Source: Persicaria tinctoria
Lineage: Eukaryota; Streptophyta; Magnoliopsida; Caryophyllales; Polygonaceae
Reading direction: 5' to 3'
NCBI GenBank assembly: GCA_037127255.1
Contig: JBANSL010000004.1
Coordinates: 34,718,967-34,782,966 of the forward strand
Length of the DNA: 64,000 nucleotides
Below, piece after piece: positions 13,369 through 25,720 of the stretch; position 1 is the first letter of the stretch; each line of letters opens with the position of its first letter. Below the pieces are notes generated by a model, which ran no database searches, was not told where the DNA came from, and saw only the letters and a list, made by a program, of their open reading frames with translations. The position numbers and the translations under genes were made by a program.

Positions 13369-13484
13369 CTTGAAATATGAACAGAAAGCATATTCATTTG
13401 ATAAATCCATGAAGTGTTTCAGTTCAGATCCTGGAACTAACTTGAACCGAACGAATTTACCATGAACAGATCCACTGAACCACC
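13369..13484 (-). pseudogene. Captured exon of an unidentified gene
   Basis: On the minus strand a CTGCAG acceptor at 13485-13490 is followed by an open 116-nt exon reading WFSGSVHGKFVRFKLVPGSE and later FMDLSNEYAFCSYFK, closed by a GTATAT donor at 13368. The clean acceptor and donor make this a convincing exon, but I cannot name the protein. Confidence 0.5.
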
Positions 13485-14534
13485 CTGCAGTGATTAAGCC
13501 ATCAACACTTAGCAAGATCAACAGGTTCTAGCGACGAGTAGCTCTTTTCGAAGCTGAATTTTACATACCTTTAACCGCTGTGTGACATCCAAAGAATATG
13601 ACTTCCTATGAATATGATTGAGCTGTTAAGAGCTATTCATTCCTATTAACAAGCAATGAACGAAACGATTTTGACTCCAGAAAATATAGAGTATCTTCAA
13701 GACAGTACCAGCAGCTTGTAAACAAAACTAATGCGCAACAAGACAGATAAGCGGAAACAAATCCAATCACATTGGCAACACATATCTGAAGAAAAGTTGA
13801 ACATGTCTCAACATATATATACACAATAATTTGAGCTGAACTACCCTATAAACATATTTCAATCAGATATGAGCTAATGCACTGCTATGAAAAAAGAGAA
13901 AACCTAATCGATAGAAAACATTGCCATTTGAAGACTCTCGAATCGATGAACTGGGACACTGCAGCGGGAACAATATATTTATAAGCTTTTACAGCATTCA
14001 TAACTTTTACAGTAATCTTTTACTGTAAAACTGAGATCCTGAAATGCACAAGGCCAAGACTTGGATTGATTCTGGGAATCAATGTGTCATAAGTACTATT
14101 TGATCTAACTATATGTTTTGTGTTTAATGTTTGAAGGAAGGGTGATGGATTTTCAGGGAAAGATGAGAAGAAAGAAATAATGGAAAATAGGGAGAGAATA
14201 GTCAGTTGTTGCCTGTGGAAAAAGAGTCAGCTAAAGTAAACAAGCAAGCATGAACTTATGTCCTGAAGGCAAAAAAAAAAACTCCATAAACAATCACTGC
14301 AACTCTGCTTAACTGCAGGTAATGATTCCTAAGGTGAACAAAGTCATTCTACTTTGACCAATAACCATTTTCATGAGCGTCAAACAATTTAAAATATATA
14401 TCATTTGGAACTTCCAAAAATATTTCTCTGAAAAGAGGCAGCTGCCATTAGGTTACTTGAAACCGGCTCATAAGGAGGCCAAAAAAATAAATAGGATATA
14501 GAAGGTGAAGGATTACTTTGTACTACTCATGCGT

Positions 14535-16732
14535 TGTTGTGAGCCTAATCTGCCATGTTTTACAGTAACTTTTATATCGATTTATGTATACATTTCATGC
14601 ATTTGGGTTAGAATAATACAGAATCTGTGTAGTTTACACTTATTTGCAATATATGGAGGTCTACACAAGTTTTTGTTATAATTCGCAGAAATCGGACGCA
14701 CTTTGGAGCTTAAAGGAAACTCATGGAGAAGCTAAGAATGGTGCAGCTGGAGAAAAGGCCATTTTTCACTACTCTTCATTCTGAATCAAGCTTTGATGTC
14801 TTCATGAGAGTTGTAGCCCTCGGAAAGAGCTTTCCAACGCATGGTCATATGCATCAATCCGACGAACGAGGACTCGGGAAAGTGCGTTTTAAGAACAGAG
14901 CAGAAAGCTGGGAAAACTCTACTCGAGATCGACTAGCATCTACTCGAGATCGACCAACTTTGTCGAGCAGAGCTGATCGAGGACATCAGAGACAACCCGA
15001 CTCCCGGAATCCTACTCGACCTCGAGTAGCCTTGGTCGAGATCGAGGAGCCATGTCCGGAGTCGACGAGCTGTGCCAAGCCGAGAAGCCGAGGACGAAGA
15101 CGCAGACCACAACCCTACTCGAGGTCGACCAGGGGTGGTCGAGGTCGACTAGACCCGTGAGCTAGAGTCCAAGCCTGTCGAGCAGAGAAGCCAGCCAAGC
15201 CAAGTCGACCAGGATTCCTACTCGAGGTCGACAAGAGTCTTGTCGAGGTCGACGAGCCCAGGAAGCCATTACGAGCCACATCGAGCACCAGACGACGAAT
15301 CCTACTCGAGGTCTACCAAGTCTTGTCGAGGTCGACTAGAGCAGTGCCCAGAAACGCGTCGTCGATGACCTGTCCGAGTAGACTTGGCTTTCCTTGGTCG
15401 CGAAGGCGGAAGATTTTATCCCGATTACATCAAGTTCTATCCAAAGAGACAAGATCTATCAAGATGAAGACATGTTTCCTTATTTAGTTTTATCCTTTCC
15501 TTTTGGATTTAATTCCATTAAACAATTTATTTATCTTTTAGCAATTTAGATAGAAATTTAGATATAGATAGATATCTTCTTTCCTAGAATAGCTAGGGAA
15601 TGAAGGCTATAAATAAAGCCTAGGGGGCTCAGTTTTAATCATTCAATTTGAGAGAGAAGTAAGTAGTTCCATTCAGAGATACAGTTAGGAGTTCTAAGGT
15701 TTTTAAGGTTTTGGCTTACAGCGAAAGTTGATTGCCAAGATTGTAAAAGGCTTTGAATTTAGTTTATGCAGTTTAGTTCTTTTCATCAATCAATGTCTGC
15801 AATTGCGATGAGGCGTGAGTAGTCCACCCACTTCTGGGGCTGGGGTGAGCCCGACGGTGGCCATGTGAGGCGATGCGATAAAGGTCAGATCTTTTTGTGC
15901 AATTCATCTTCTATCCCTATGAGCATGATTCTTTTGCGAGAGTTGAAGGTGATCCTTGTTTGTGTTATTGAAGCGAAAGTGATCTTAATGCAACTTGGAT
16001 TAATTATGTGAAAAGGGTTAGTAACAATTAGGGTTTATGCGAGAGCCTCTATATGCCTATTTGTTAATAACGAAAGTTATTTGATGGAAAGCATGATCTT
16101 TTATGCCTTTATGTGTTGTTTTGCATGGTTATCGTTGTGGTGTTGAAACCCTGGCCTTGGAGGTCTTTTAATATATTGAAGTTTATTTCTGTCAAATTTC
16201 TGCATTCTGTCTTCAATTCTGCAAAGTTTTAAGTTTCTGTTCTTAGTCAACATAGACCAGCCTTTGTCGATCTCGAGTTACTCTTGTCGAGGTCGAGGAG
16301 GGGTTGTCTTAGTCGAGTTGTCTTTTCTTCTGCTTTTGTCGATTTAAAGTTTCTGTCTTTGCTTTCCTTTGTCGAAGTCGAGTAGTAGTGGTCGATCTCG
16401 AGGAGGGCTTCGTCTAGGTCGAGTTGATTTGCTTCTGTTTTGCTTTGTTCTTTACTTCCTTTGCTTTATTTCTTGCTTTGTTCTTTGCTTTTGTTTTAGT
16501 TGCCCTTGCCGGGTTTATTTGTTTCTTTTATGCTTTTGTTTCTGTCTTTCTGCTGCCTTTGTGAGAATTTACAGCTACCTAAGAACTGCTGACGTGCTTC
16601 CTCGTGGATTCGATCCTGACTTTTCTCTTACTACAACGGGAGGAAGTCTTGTATTTATTTGCTGAGACAGGGAAGTCAATCTGAACTATATTTCATATTT
16701 ATTTCATACTTGACCATCCTCCTTCAACAACA
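14535..16732 (+). mobile_element. Solo LTR of a Gypsy-type (Tat/Athila-like) element, 2198 bp
   Basis: It starts TGTTGTGAGC and ends CAACAACA, with perfect 5-bp target-site copies TGCGT at 14530-14534 and 16733-16737. No internal domain lies between, so it is a solo LTR or LTR-only element. It contains the 'TTGTAGCCCTCGGAAAGAGC' block typical of long Gypsy LTRs (near 14810), a dense TCGA/CTCGAGGTCGA region (14920-15370), a TATA-like CTATAAATAAAG at about 15609, and a second TCGA cluster (16255-16430). A related copy occupies 29217-31513. It lies wholly inside CACTA element 1 and is therefore younger. Confidence 0.8.
14925..15370. repeat. CTCGAGGTCGAC-rich region of the solo LTR
   Basis: Dozens of near-palindromic CTCGA(G/C) and GTCGA words recur at irregular spacing, making the segment CpG-rich in an AT-rich neighbourhood. 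It creates an open frame (14723-15160) that is compositional rather than a gene. Confidence 0.7.
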
Positions 16733-16737
16733 TGCGT

Positions 16738-17979
16738 CCAAAGGCATGCCTCCCGTCATATGGATTTCAGAAAAATGAGTGGAACAGAAGAAATATTGAC
16801 ATTTTAAAGGCTGAAAGATGAAACTAAAACCACAAGTTTCTGCAAAGAAATGGTGAAGAAAATAAAGAAAGAAATAAAAAATACTAAACAAGTTTCTGCA
16901 ATACCTTTTCCCAATCCTTATGTCTATATTTGTCGTGTGGTGTTACAGGCATTCAAACAAATATAATGGGTCAATAGTAGCTTCAATAATAATAAATAAA
17001 AGGGGACATACATGTGAGAATAAATCAATTTGATGAATACACTTAGCTACTTATAAACTAGTCAATAATTACTGGATGAGCTATTACACATTACCTCAGT
17101 GAGAAAGGAGGAATACTATCTCAATCTCTGTATTCAGCACTGCACGTGAAAGAAAGAACAATACTCTCATCTACTCATAATTGACAAATACATCTATCAT
17201 CATCATGACAGTGGTGAGAGATTGTTTCAACTCATGAGTATAAGCAACAAGCATCTAATGCATGCATAGGAAATTTCCAAAAGGGACACATACATATTGT
17301 AGATAAGAAGGATATAAGTCCACTAGTCCAATCGTGTAAGATTTTGGAAAGGTACAAAGAGAGTTTTCAGGGAATTTGTTATTTAAAAATTAAATATGAA
17401 CTGTTACAACATTCCAATGATCACAAAGATCAGAACTAAATCCAAAGAGCTACTAAACCTAAACCCTAGACTGCACATGCACTACATTATTTTTTTTACA
17501 GCCAAAGTCCTTCAATGATAAAATTGTCAGAATATTGTTATAAATTAGAGTTAAAAAGAGTGAGTTCCTCAATCATAAGCACCCTTCCCGATCAGGTAGT
17601 ATAATCATGGAAAAGTAATAAAGTTAGGGTTAAATTTGATCAAAATTCAAGTCAAAATGTAACAAGCTCAAATAAAATAAAGAACATTTATAATTTGTAC
17701 CAACTAGACTCAAACAAAGTTATGCTAATGAAGGTTACACGAATGATATTCACAACTAAAGCATAAAATTGCCCAAATCAAACAAATCTCTAGGTTTTGT
17801 CTTGATCACGTGAAACCAGTCTTTATGCCTTCAATTATTATAGACATTATTTTAACAAATATCTGGGCCATTGTCAACCAACCACTTGTGGATATAAGGT
17901 TATTCAATTCGATGTGAAACAGATTGACTTGTGCAAGTTGATATATATAAATCAAAAGAGCGTAATATGAAAAACATAC
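16738..17979. other. Interior of CACTA element 1, AT-rich, no gene seen
   Basis: Intron-like AT-rich sequence with stops in all frames. It leads into the donor of the minus-strand exon ending at 17980. Confidence 0.5.
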
Positions 17980-18109
17980 CGCTCAAAAGCCTTAATCGCT
18001 CACTTGGATCATCATCTCCATAAAACCAAATCCTTGCATTGCTAGGGACTAGGGTGGTAATACTTTTGGTGGAACCCCTGATAAGAAAATTGTAAACATT
18101 GAAGATATC
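17980..18109 (-). pseudogene. 3' part of a captured exon split by the LINE
   Basis: On the minus strand the frame reads VYNFLIRGSTKSITTLVPS then NARIWFYGDDDPSERLRLLS and ends at a GTATGT donor (17979). The 5' part of the same exon is at 26421-26467, beyond the LINE. With one target-site copy removed the frame is open for about 160 nt from a CTAG acceptor. The family is not recognised. Confidence 0.5.
18093..18109. repeat. Left target-site duplication of the LINE
   Basis: TAAACATTGAAGATATC here is identical to 26421-26437. The 17-bp length is typical of L1 target-primed insertion. Confidence 0.95.
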
Positions 18110-18136
18110 TTTTTTTTTTTTTTTTTTTGATTAGGT

Positions 18137-21100
18137 AAGAATTCGGGTGAGAAAACTCTACCCGAAAGCATCCTGCCGGATGAGGTCAAGTAGACCTGAG
18201 TGATTGTATAAATTAGGTCCCCTGGTAGAGTAGCAAAGGTGTGCAACCTTATCCGCTACCCGGTTACCAATACGGGGAATATGAGAAATTCCTATATTTC
18301 TTACACCTCGAAGAATGGTATGAATATCTGACATTATTAATTCTATTTCCCAAGGGCAGTTCGTGTGTGTTTCTAAGAAATCTGTAATTACTTTTGAATC
18401 CCCTTCAATTATTAGGTTGTCAATATTTAGTTATTTTGCCTTTGTTACCCCAAGTCGTAGTGCCAATGCTTCTGCCATAATAGGAGAGTGTCCCCCAATC
18501 ACCCCACCATCCATGCTGATTGGATTACCATTCCAGTCCCGTATAATGTAGCCGATAGAGCTCTTTGATTCTGATATATATGATCCATCAAAGTTTAGTT
18601 TGTATTTGCTCATGGGTGGCCTTTTCCATCGGGTGGACTTTTTAGCATTTTTAGTGTGGGCTTTTATCCTATTTTGGATTGTGGCATCCTCGTCATCTTC
18701 AAGATTCAGTTCGCTGGTTCTTCTCCAATTATTGATATTTTCCCAAACAATTTTTCTAATGCCCTCTATGGAAGGGATCTTGGCATTCCTAAAGATTATT
18801 TGATTCCTCACAAACCACAGTGTCCACCATCTAAATGCTATATTCTGTTTGTTGTCCTTCGAAAGAGTGGTGCTCAAAAGCCGAAGAATTTGATCCATAT
18901 CTCTGTTTTCTGATATAATTGTGTTGACTTCCTGGGATATTTCTCTGGGAAATTGTTGTTGAAAGTTGTTGAATGGGCATTCTATGAAGATATGAATATC
19001 ATCTTCCGTTGATTGGTTACACAAGGTGCATGTAGTGGGAACAGCAACCCCCTTCTGGGCTAATCGCGTAGCAGTGGGTAGTCCTTTTTGTTTGATTTTC
19101 CACATAAAATTTTGGACTTTTGGAGGGACGTCAATTTTCCAAATCCAGGTGAATTCATCAGATATTATGCGTGTATTGGATGAAATCAGGTTATAGGCGG
19201 ATGACGTTGTGAACCAGCCATTTTTGTCCGGCCACCAGTATAATCTATCAGCAAGGGGACTAATTGGTAGCGGGATTTTGATGATTTCTTTTGTTATAGC
19301 CTCAGGGAGAATGGAATCAAGTTTTTCTCTCCACCATTTCCCCCCCATTATATAGTCGCTTACAGTTTCTGTTTGGTTTATATCGGGTTGGGGTTCAATT
19401 TTATCCAAAAGAGACTCTGTTGTTACCCAGTTATCTTTCCAGAAATTGATAGACTTTCCGTCTCCTACCGACCAGATAAGCCCTGATTTAAATTTTGTAA
19501 TCAGGGAGCTGAGTTTTGACCATTGCCACGAGGCATTCCCCCTCCTAACGTAGTTAAGTATGTGTTTTTCTTTTAGATATTTGTGCTGTATAATCTTGAC
19601 CCAATTATTCTCGGGTTCTGCTAGCATTTTCCACAACAGTTTTAGCTGGAGGGCTTCATTCATGTTTCTTGCTTTACGTATACCTAGTCCGCCAGCTGCT
19701 TTGGATTTACATATTTTGTCCCAGCTTATCAGTGGACTGTGTTGCGCATCTTTGTTCCAAAAAAAGGTTCTGTTAATTTGGTCAAGCTGTTTGTGTATTG
19801 AAGCAGGGAGCAAGAAGCTCTGCATAGAATACAAAGGTTTTGATGATAGATTAGATGTAATTAAAGTGGCTCTTCCCTGCTGAGATAAGGTGTTTGCCCG
19901 CCATTTACTAAGTTGTTCTCTTGATTTACATATAATCTCGCCAAAGGTTTCCTTCGTTACCCGCCCGTTTATGATTGGGCAGCCCAGATATTTCTCCAAA
20001 CTTCGTTCTAAGGGTATATTAAGTACTCCTTCTAGGTCTCGTGCTCTTGTCCTCGGGATTCCTGGCGTGGTTTGAAATGATGACTTGTGGTAGTTTACTT
20101 TCTGCCCCGAGAATCTACAGTAGTCCTCGATTATTTCTTTTACTTTTGTACATGCAGAGATGCTTCCTTTTGAGAAAATGATAATGTCATCCGCAAAGGC
20201 CAGAAATGGGATGCTAGGGCCAGAATTCCCAAATTTAAATCCAATACTATTATTTGGGCCCTCTGCGTCTTTCGACAGTTTACGAGCCAACACTTCTGCA
20301 CCAAGCAGAAAAAGGAAGGGAGAGAGAGGGTCACCTTGACGTAGTCCTCTAGTTGGTTTAAAGGGTTCCGTGGGTCCATTGTTAACTAATACAGAGAATG
20401 AAACTATAGTTACACATTCCATAACTATGTCCACAAATCGTTGGTGGAAACCGAATCTTTGGAGCACCAACTTTGTAAATTGCCAATCTACTCTGTCGTA
20501 CGCCTTTTCCATATCAAGTTTTATGGCAGTCCAACCTTTCAAGCCCTTTCTTGTGCGAAAGGAGTGAAATATTTCATGAGCTATAAGTATATTGTCCTGA
20601 ATTGCTCTGTCAGAAACAAATGCTCCTTGGAGAGGATGTATAAGTTTTCCGATTATCATTTTTAGTCGTTCAGTGATTATCTTGGAGAGGATTTTATATA
20701 GAGTAGAGCAAAGACTAATCGGTCGATAATGTGTAGTCGCAGAGGGGTTATCATTTTTTGGTATAAGTGAGACAAATGTGTGGTTGATTTGCTTCAGGAG
20801 ATGACCAGAGTGGAAAAAAGCTTTCACTGCCTTAGTAATATCTATTCCCACAATTTCCCAATACTTTTTGTAAAACTCTGCAGTCATACCATCAGGACCA
20901 GGAGATTTATTGCTTCCTAATGAGAAAACAGCTTTTTTGATTTCACTGTTTGTCGGTTGCTTGATTAGAAAACTATTTTCCTCATCTGTGATGACAGGGT
21001 TGATAACTGAAAGGTATTCATGAAGCTGTTGTATTGGGAAGATTTGCTCTTGCCTAAACCTTTTTTCAAAGTCTTTCTGTATTTCCTTTTTAATATTTTC

Positions 21101-22285
21101 ATCCCCAACAATTTGGGTTCCTTCTGCAGAAGTAATTGTTCTAATGATTTTCCTATTTCTCCTTCCAGACGCTACTCTATGGAAATAAGCCGAATTAGTA
21201 TCTGCTAGTTTCAAGTGTTTAGACTTTGCTCTTTGATTCCAAAAAGTTTTATGGAATCGGAGAAGATTTTCTCTCTTGGATAGGAGGATTTGTTCTTTAG
21301 TTGATGTATTTGAGTTTTGGCTTAGGTTTTGGGTTGATTGTATATCCAATAGGGCTTCGTCGACTTCTTGGAGCTGTCGAAAAATATTTCCAAATGTTTT
21401 CTTATTCCAAGCTTTCGCTTTTTGTTTGAGGATTTTTTATTTATATATGATTTGGAACATAGCAGAGCCAGAGCAAGTAGCTCTCCAAGATTGCTTGACG
21501 ATATTGCGAAAGTCTTTCCTCTGAAGCCAGACGTTTTCAAATTTAAACGGAGGGGGTTTGAAAGGGGCGTTCTTTGATAGGGTAATTGAGATGGGGCAAT
21601 GATCCGAGTTTGAGAATGCACCATTTTTCGTTACCAACTCGGGGAACATGTCAATAATTTCATGATGAACTAACACCCTATCAAGTTTTTCCAAAATATT
21701 ATCTGGGCCACCTTCATTCTTTCTCCATGTAAATGGGTTACCGAACGAAGGAATCTCTACCAAGGAACACGCATCTTTAAACTCTATTATTCTCTGAAAT
21801 CTACCCGGTCGAGTTTCTGCACCACCACACTTATCTGATGGTTGACTTATTTCATTTAAGTCACCCATCACTAAGCATGGGAGGTTACTTTGGGCAATTA
21901 GCATGTGTAGGTTTCTCCAAAAATCCTCTTTTTCTACAGGGTTAGGGGGTGCGTATACAAAAAACATAATACATTCAAAACTCTCCTTTATATTTTCGTA
22001 TTTTACTCCTATGATTCTCGGGAGGTGAATGACCACCGAGATTGTTTCATCTATAAAGGAGTTTTCATTCCATAATAGCACAATACCCCCGGAACGACCA
22101 GAGGCCGGTGACCAACAAATATTTGTAAATCCTGCATTTTTCCATAGAGATTCTTTTGGTTCTGTTTCAGTCTTTGTTTCTGCTAGAATAAGCATTTGTA
22201 TATGATCTAAAGTGCGCCATCCCTTAATATTAGACCAGAAGGTTGTTTTACCAATTCCCCTACAATTCCAATATTGTATAATCAT
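18137..22285 (-). pseudogene. LINE ORF2: endonuclease - reverse transcriptase - RNase H (two in-frame stops)
   Basis: The frame begins at ATG 22285 (MIIQYWNCRGIG, the usual plant L1 endonuclease start). Endonuclease motifs: LAETKTE, YAPPNP, VMGDLNEI, FTWRKNE, LDRVLVH and SDHCPI. A TAA at 21437-21439 interrupts the linker just after IIYK. The same frame resumes (KAWNKKTFGNIFRQLQEVDE) into RT: PGPDGMTAEFYKK, IPKNDNP, YRPISLCSTLYKI, LDMEKAYDRVDW, GLRQGDPLSPFLFL and the catalytic FADDIIIF near 20190. The zf-RVT segment (CTLCNQSTEDDIHIFIECPF) is near 19010. RNase H starts at NFDGSY; a TAA at 18428-18430 cuts it, after which EGDSK and RIGNRVADKVA follow in frame to the natural stop at 18137. All RNase H acidic residues are present. 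Two point stops suggest recent inactivity. Confidence 0.93.
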
Positions 22286-24102
22286 GACCACATCGGTTTC
22301 ATATGGTCGAGCAGAAGGTGATCTCTCCCATACCTACTCACTACCCTTTCTGTGATTTTCCTTGGCTTCTGAAAACATGATTTTTGTGTAAGTATCTTAC
22401 GAACATTTTTACAGGTGTTGAATTTTTCCACTATTACTATATTCAAGGTATGGGTATCATTCCAAAATGGGATTGTGTTATTCCATTGAAGAGATTTTAT
22501 AAAGTAAGCAGTAAGCGGAAGTCTAAAGGGGTTTTGTTTATTATTGTTTGTTATAATTTGATGGAGCCAGAAAGTTAATCCTAAGTGGTTTTGAGTAATA
22601 TTAATCAAGTGTTTAGTGGAGCTATTAGGTCTGTTAATATGGGTTTCCATTATAATGGGGTTTTTAAGATAATTTGTTTTAATAGCAATTTGAAGAGGTG
22701 CGAGAGAGGGGGTTTTAACCTGCCATTTGACTTGTTGATTCACACTTGTTTGGGTTGTTATAAACCAGTAGGTAAGGGAGGGGGTATAAAGCATGACAAA
22801 GTTGTAGGTAATTTTGATTGTAGTTAACAAATTCGTGGTTTTACCTGCCATTTGACTTGTCGATTCACACTTCTTCTTCCGCCCTTTTTCCTCAACAGTT
22901 GCCTGCTTTGAATTTTCCGTCGTGGGGATGGAGTTACCCAACTGGGCCTCATCTTTGCCCTTTCGGGGTGTGTTTGGGTGGGGAACGAAAGAAACATTCC
23001 CCATGGGTTTTTCTCCTTTATCCTTTGAAGAGGATGTCATGGCTTCTCCAAGCTGCTCGGCCCCACGCGTCATCCAAGAAGACCCTCGAGGAGCAACAGA
23101 AGGAGAAAAGGATGGTATAAACAATAAGTAGTAGTCTACACAAGCAAGGAATGACTCAGACAAATACATACGCTTATCAAGCATGATTTTTCTACATCTT
23201 TGATCAAAAGTATTTTTATCCTGTTCGCCGTCATGAACCAGTGCTTTCCCAGCCTCTTCAGAGACGCAAAGAGTGTTTAGTCGGAACTTAGACGTCTCAG
23301 CCCCCATTGACACATCATAAGGGATAAATTTGTATATCAAATGAAATTGTTCGATAACAACATACCCAATCAACCTGTTGCTTGTCTGGCCGAGCCAAGC
23401 CCACATAACACTTGGAAATTTAGTCAAGATTGCCCAGGAGCATTCACAACCCTCCAAAGAGAGAGAGAATCCAACCGAGCACTGTTTCTTCACGGGATTT
23501 TTGGAGCCCTTTCGGGATGTTGTCAGTAGGGAAGCAAGAAGCCCCCCCACGGTTTTGTTCATACCCCACAAGCACTTGGTATTTTGCATCAAACATATCA
23601 GCAGAATAACAACCGTTAAAGGCATTATTAAAGAATGTAGATAAACAAATATGTGCATCCTTACCCAATTCTTGGATTTCCGAACCTTGCTTTCACCATC
23701 ACTGGAGTTCGTCGCCCCCTCATGGAGTTTTTCCCTGTCAATATACTTGAGGCCCTTTCGGGGGTTATTTAGTAGGGGCTCAGATGTATCAGCCCCTATG
23801 GGTTCCTTGCCTTTGATCAAGGTCAATGGTCCCAAGATATAATGAAAGAAGATACACCAGTTAATATATACGTATAGAGGAGTGTACACATGAAAGAGAT
23901 TAAAATTCCACCAACTCCAATGGCAAACGGAACATGGACTAAAGACCATATTCACACAGTAGAGGTGGAAGCAATTTCTAGGCCTATATCTGTTGAAAGA
24001 AAAAATTAGATTAATGGGGGGTTTATGAAGAATTGATTCAAACGTATAATATATTCCCTCCCATTGGAAAGCAAGGCTAGACAACGAGCATAATATTGCC
24101 AA
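22282..24102 (-). CDS. LINE upstream ORF B, 606 aa, unknown family
   Basis: An uninterrupted 606-codon frame, too long for chance in AT-rich DNA. It ends TGA overlapping the ATG of ORF2 as ATGA (22285-22282), an arrangement that could couple translation by re-initiation. I see no DUF4283 or CCHC knuckle, the usual plant L1 ORF1 parts. It contains three copies of a PxxNxPRKG-like module: PLLNNPRKG near 23755, LLTTSRKG near 23505 and PHPNTPRKG near 22960. It also has SSDGESKVRKSKN near 23690 and, toward the C terminus, PLTAYFIKSLQWNN near 22500. ORF A carries counterparts of these, so A and B look like paralogues. Several long hydrophobic W/Y/C-rich stretches occur. Function unknown; an ORF1 equivalent is possible. 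Confidence 0.55.
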   Translation of the reverse strand: MAILCSLSSLAFQWEGIYYTFESILHKPPINLIFSFNRYRPRNCFHLYCVNMVFSPCSVCHWSWWNFNLFHVYTPLYVYINWCIFFHYILGPLTLIKGKEPIGADTSEPLLNNPRKGLKYIDREKLHEGATNSSDGESKVRKSKNWVRMHIFVYLHSLIMPLTVVILLICLMQNTKCLWGMNKTVGGLLASLLTTSRKGSKNPVKKQCSVGFSLSLEGCECSWAILTKFPSVMWAWLGQTSNRLIGYVVIEQFHLIYKFIPYDVSMGAETSKFRLNTLCVSEEAGKALVHDGEQDKNTFDQRCRKIMLDKRMYLSESFLACVDYYLLFIPSFSPSVAPRGSSWMTRGAEQLGEAMTSSSKDKGEKPMGNVSFVPHPNTPRKGKDEAQLGNSIPTTENSKQATVEEKGRKKKCESTSQMAGKTTNLLTTIKITYNFVMLYTPSLTYWFITTQTSVNQQVKWQVKTPSLAPLQIAIKTNYLKNPIIMETHINRPNSSTKHLINITQNHLGLTFWLHQIITNNNKQNPFRLPLTAYFIKSLQWNNTIPFWNDTHTLNIVIVEKFNTCKNVRKILTQKSCFQKPRKITERVVSRYGRDHLLLDHMKPMWS

Positions 24103-25720
24103 TTAGAAATCTTCAAGGCTGAATTTGCATAATAATGGGGAGATATGCCAAGTAGCGATTTATAAAAAATAACTAGTCCATATTCATAAAGATTAACCCG
24201 ATCAATTTCTTGGATATCCTCCAACCAAAGGACCGATAGGTAGCCACCACATAATGACCATAAGATGCAACTCAATCTTTGAACAGTGGACCAAATAATG
24301 CAGTAAACAAATATTTCCTCAACATATACCAACTGTAGACATTTGAAAGATCCTATAACATGGATAAGCCACCATTGAATCCTGATCACTTGCCTACTCC
24401 TGCCACAGATTTTCCACGCTAGAATAATCTCAAATTGGTTCGTAGTATAAAAGCGAATTAAATATATTTCACTCATTGGGATTTTAACATGGGAGACTTT
24501 AGATTCAGGGAAGTTAAGAGCAGATTTGCGAGGAGAGGACCTAGGCATGGAAAACTTGCGGAGGGGTATCCTTGGAGGAAAGATAATAATTTTCCTGTGT
24601 CGCCAGTTACTCCACTGAAGGGGTTTTGCAGAATAAGCATTAAGTGGATATGTAATAGAAGCATACTTAATCCTAAAGTTATTCCATCCAATGGTCAAAT
24701 TGTATATTTTATTGGGAGAGTTATTTACATATTCACCAAAATAACATGTCATGAGTATTACATGCTTCCTAAGATTGCACTGCTGCATAGGGGAGCTAAG
24801 CAAGTCCGAAAGGGACAGTGCCAAAATCATATCCAAAGATAGGCTAGCCCAAAAGAATTTCTTTGAGAAAGAGTTATGGGATTTGGTTCCAAACGAGAAC
24901 CACCAGTGAGTGGCATGGGTTGTCATCAAGATGTACCTTAGATTAATGAAGTATCCATGAGAGAAGAGCATATGACTTAGATTTGTTGGGCTGTTTTGAT
25001 GAGTAATTTTAACACAGTAATACATCCACCAGCTAGCACTAATAATATCAGTTTGCGCCAAACAAGCAGAAGTAATCTTCCATGAGCTATTACAAAGAGA
25101 TCGGATACAACACACATAAAGTTTAACCATAAAATTCATTACAGATTTGATCAGGGCAGAGATTATTTTCACACTTTGTTCAGACAAGTGATTATGCCCA
25201 AAAGATTTATAAATAGTCATGCACCAACACCCTACCAGATTTTTTTTATAGAAGAATGCTTTAACCAGTAATATATAACAATCGCCCAGATAGTTCAAGG
25301 ATTTAGATTGACAACCGTATTCACTAGATTGGATACATAAATGAGCAACAATGATCACAAATTGAAATTTTTCCATGGCGCTTAGCATAATAAGCCCCAG
25401 TTTTTCGACATAGGGGATGAAGCTCTTAATCAAGACTGATTGAAACAAGAGCGAGAAGCTATTAAAAGAAATATTTACCCGGACAGGCACCAGATTCTCC
25501 AAACAGACCGTCTGATTTATGGTCTTCTTTCCATCCTTCGATTTCCTTGCTTTGCTTTCGCCATCATCGAGGACAGGAGAACCCGCCTGGATTTTTTCCT
25601 TAAAGAGAGATTTTGGGCCCTTTCGGGAGGTAGTCGATAGGAGTACGGCAGAGCCGAACCCTATGGGTTTTTTGCCCTTTCGAGAGGTGTTTGATAGGGG
25701 GTCGGCGAAGCCGACCCCAA
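22955..25720 (-). repeat. Five dispersed copies of a short module encoding (P)LLxTSRKG
   Basis: On the plus strand the cores GCCCTTTCGGG(A/G)(G/T)GT recur at about 22958, 23503, 23752, 25617 and 25675. Each is followed within 15 bases by TAGGGG or similar. On the coding strand they read GKxPIG...PLLxTSRKG. They lie in both upstream ORFs of the LINE and suggest expansion by duplication. Confidence 0.7.

Larger units (their letters stand above)
10263..14529. other. Interior of CACTA element 1, left part: captured exons and intron-like AT-rich DNA
   Basis: Mostly AT-rich intron-like sequence without long ORFs. Exon-like islands on the minus strand at 11220-11395, 11587-11700 and 13369-13484 have GT donors and are listed separately. 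Some internal duplication occurs: 'cctaagcagtggtatgag' recurs at about 12735 and 12810. Confidence 0.5.

Noticed and set aside
13600..13830. 63-codon minus-strand ORF
   Set aside because: It has no splice-site support and no family resemblance, and is short enough to arise by chance.
14723..15160. 145-codon ORF in the solo LTR
   Set aside because: The second half is pure translation of CTCGAGGTCGA repeats and the first half is a conserved LTR block, not a protein family. The sister copy does not keep the frame.
18600..21577. Many plus-strand frames of 60-110 codons across the LINE
   Set aside because: They are antisense shadows of the RT ORF on the minus strand.
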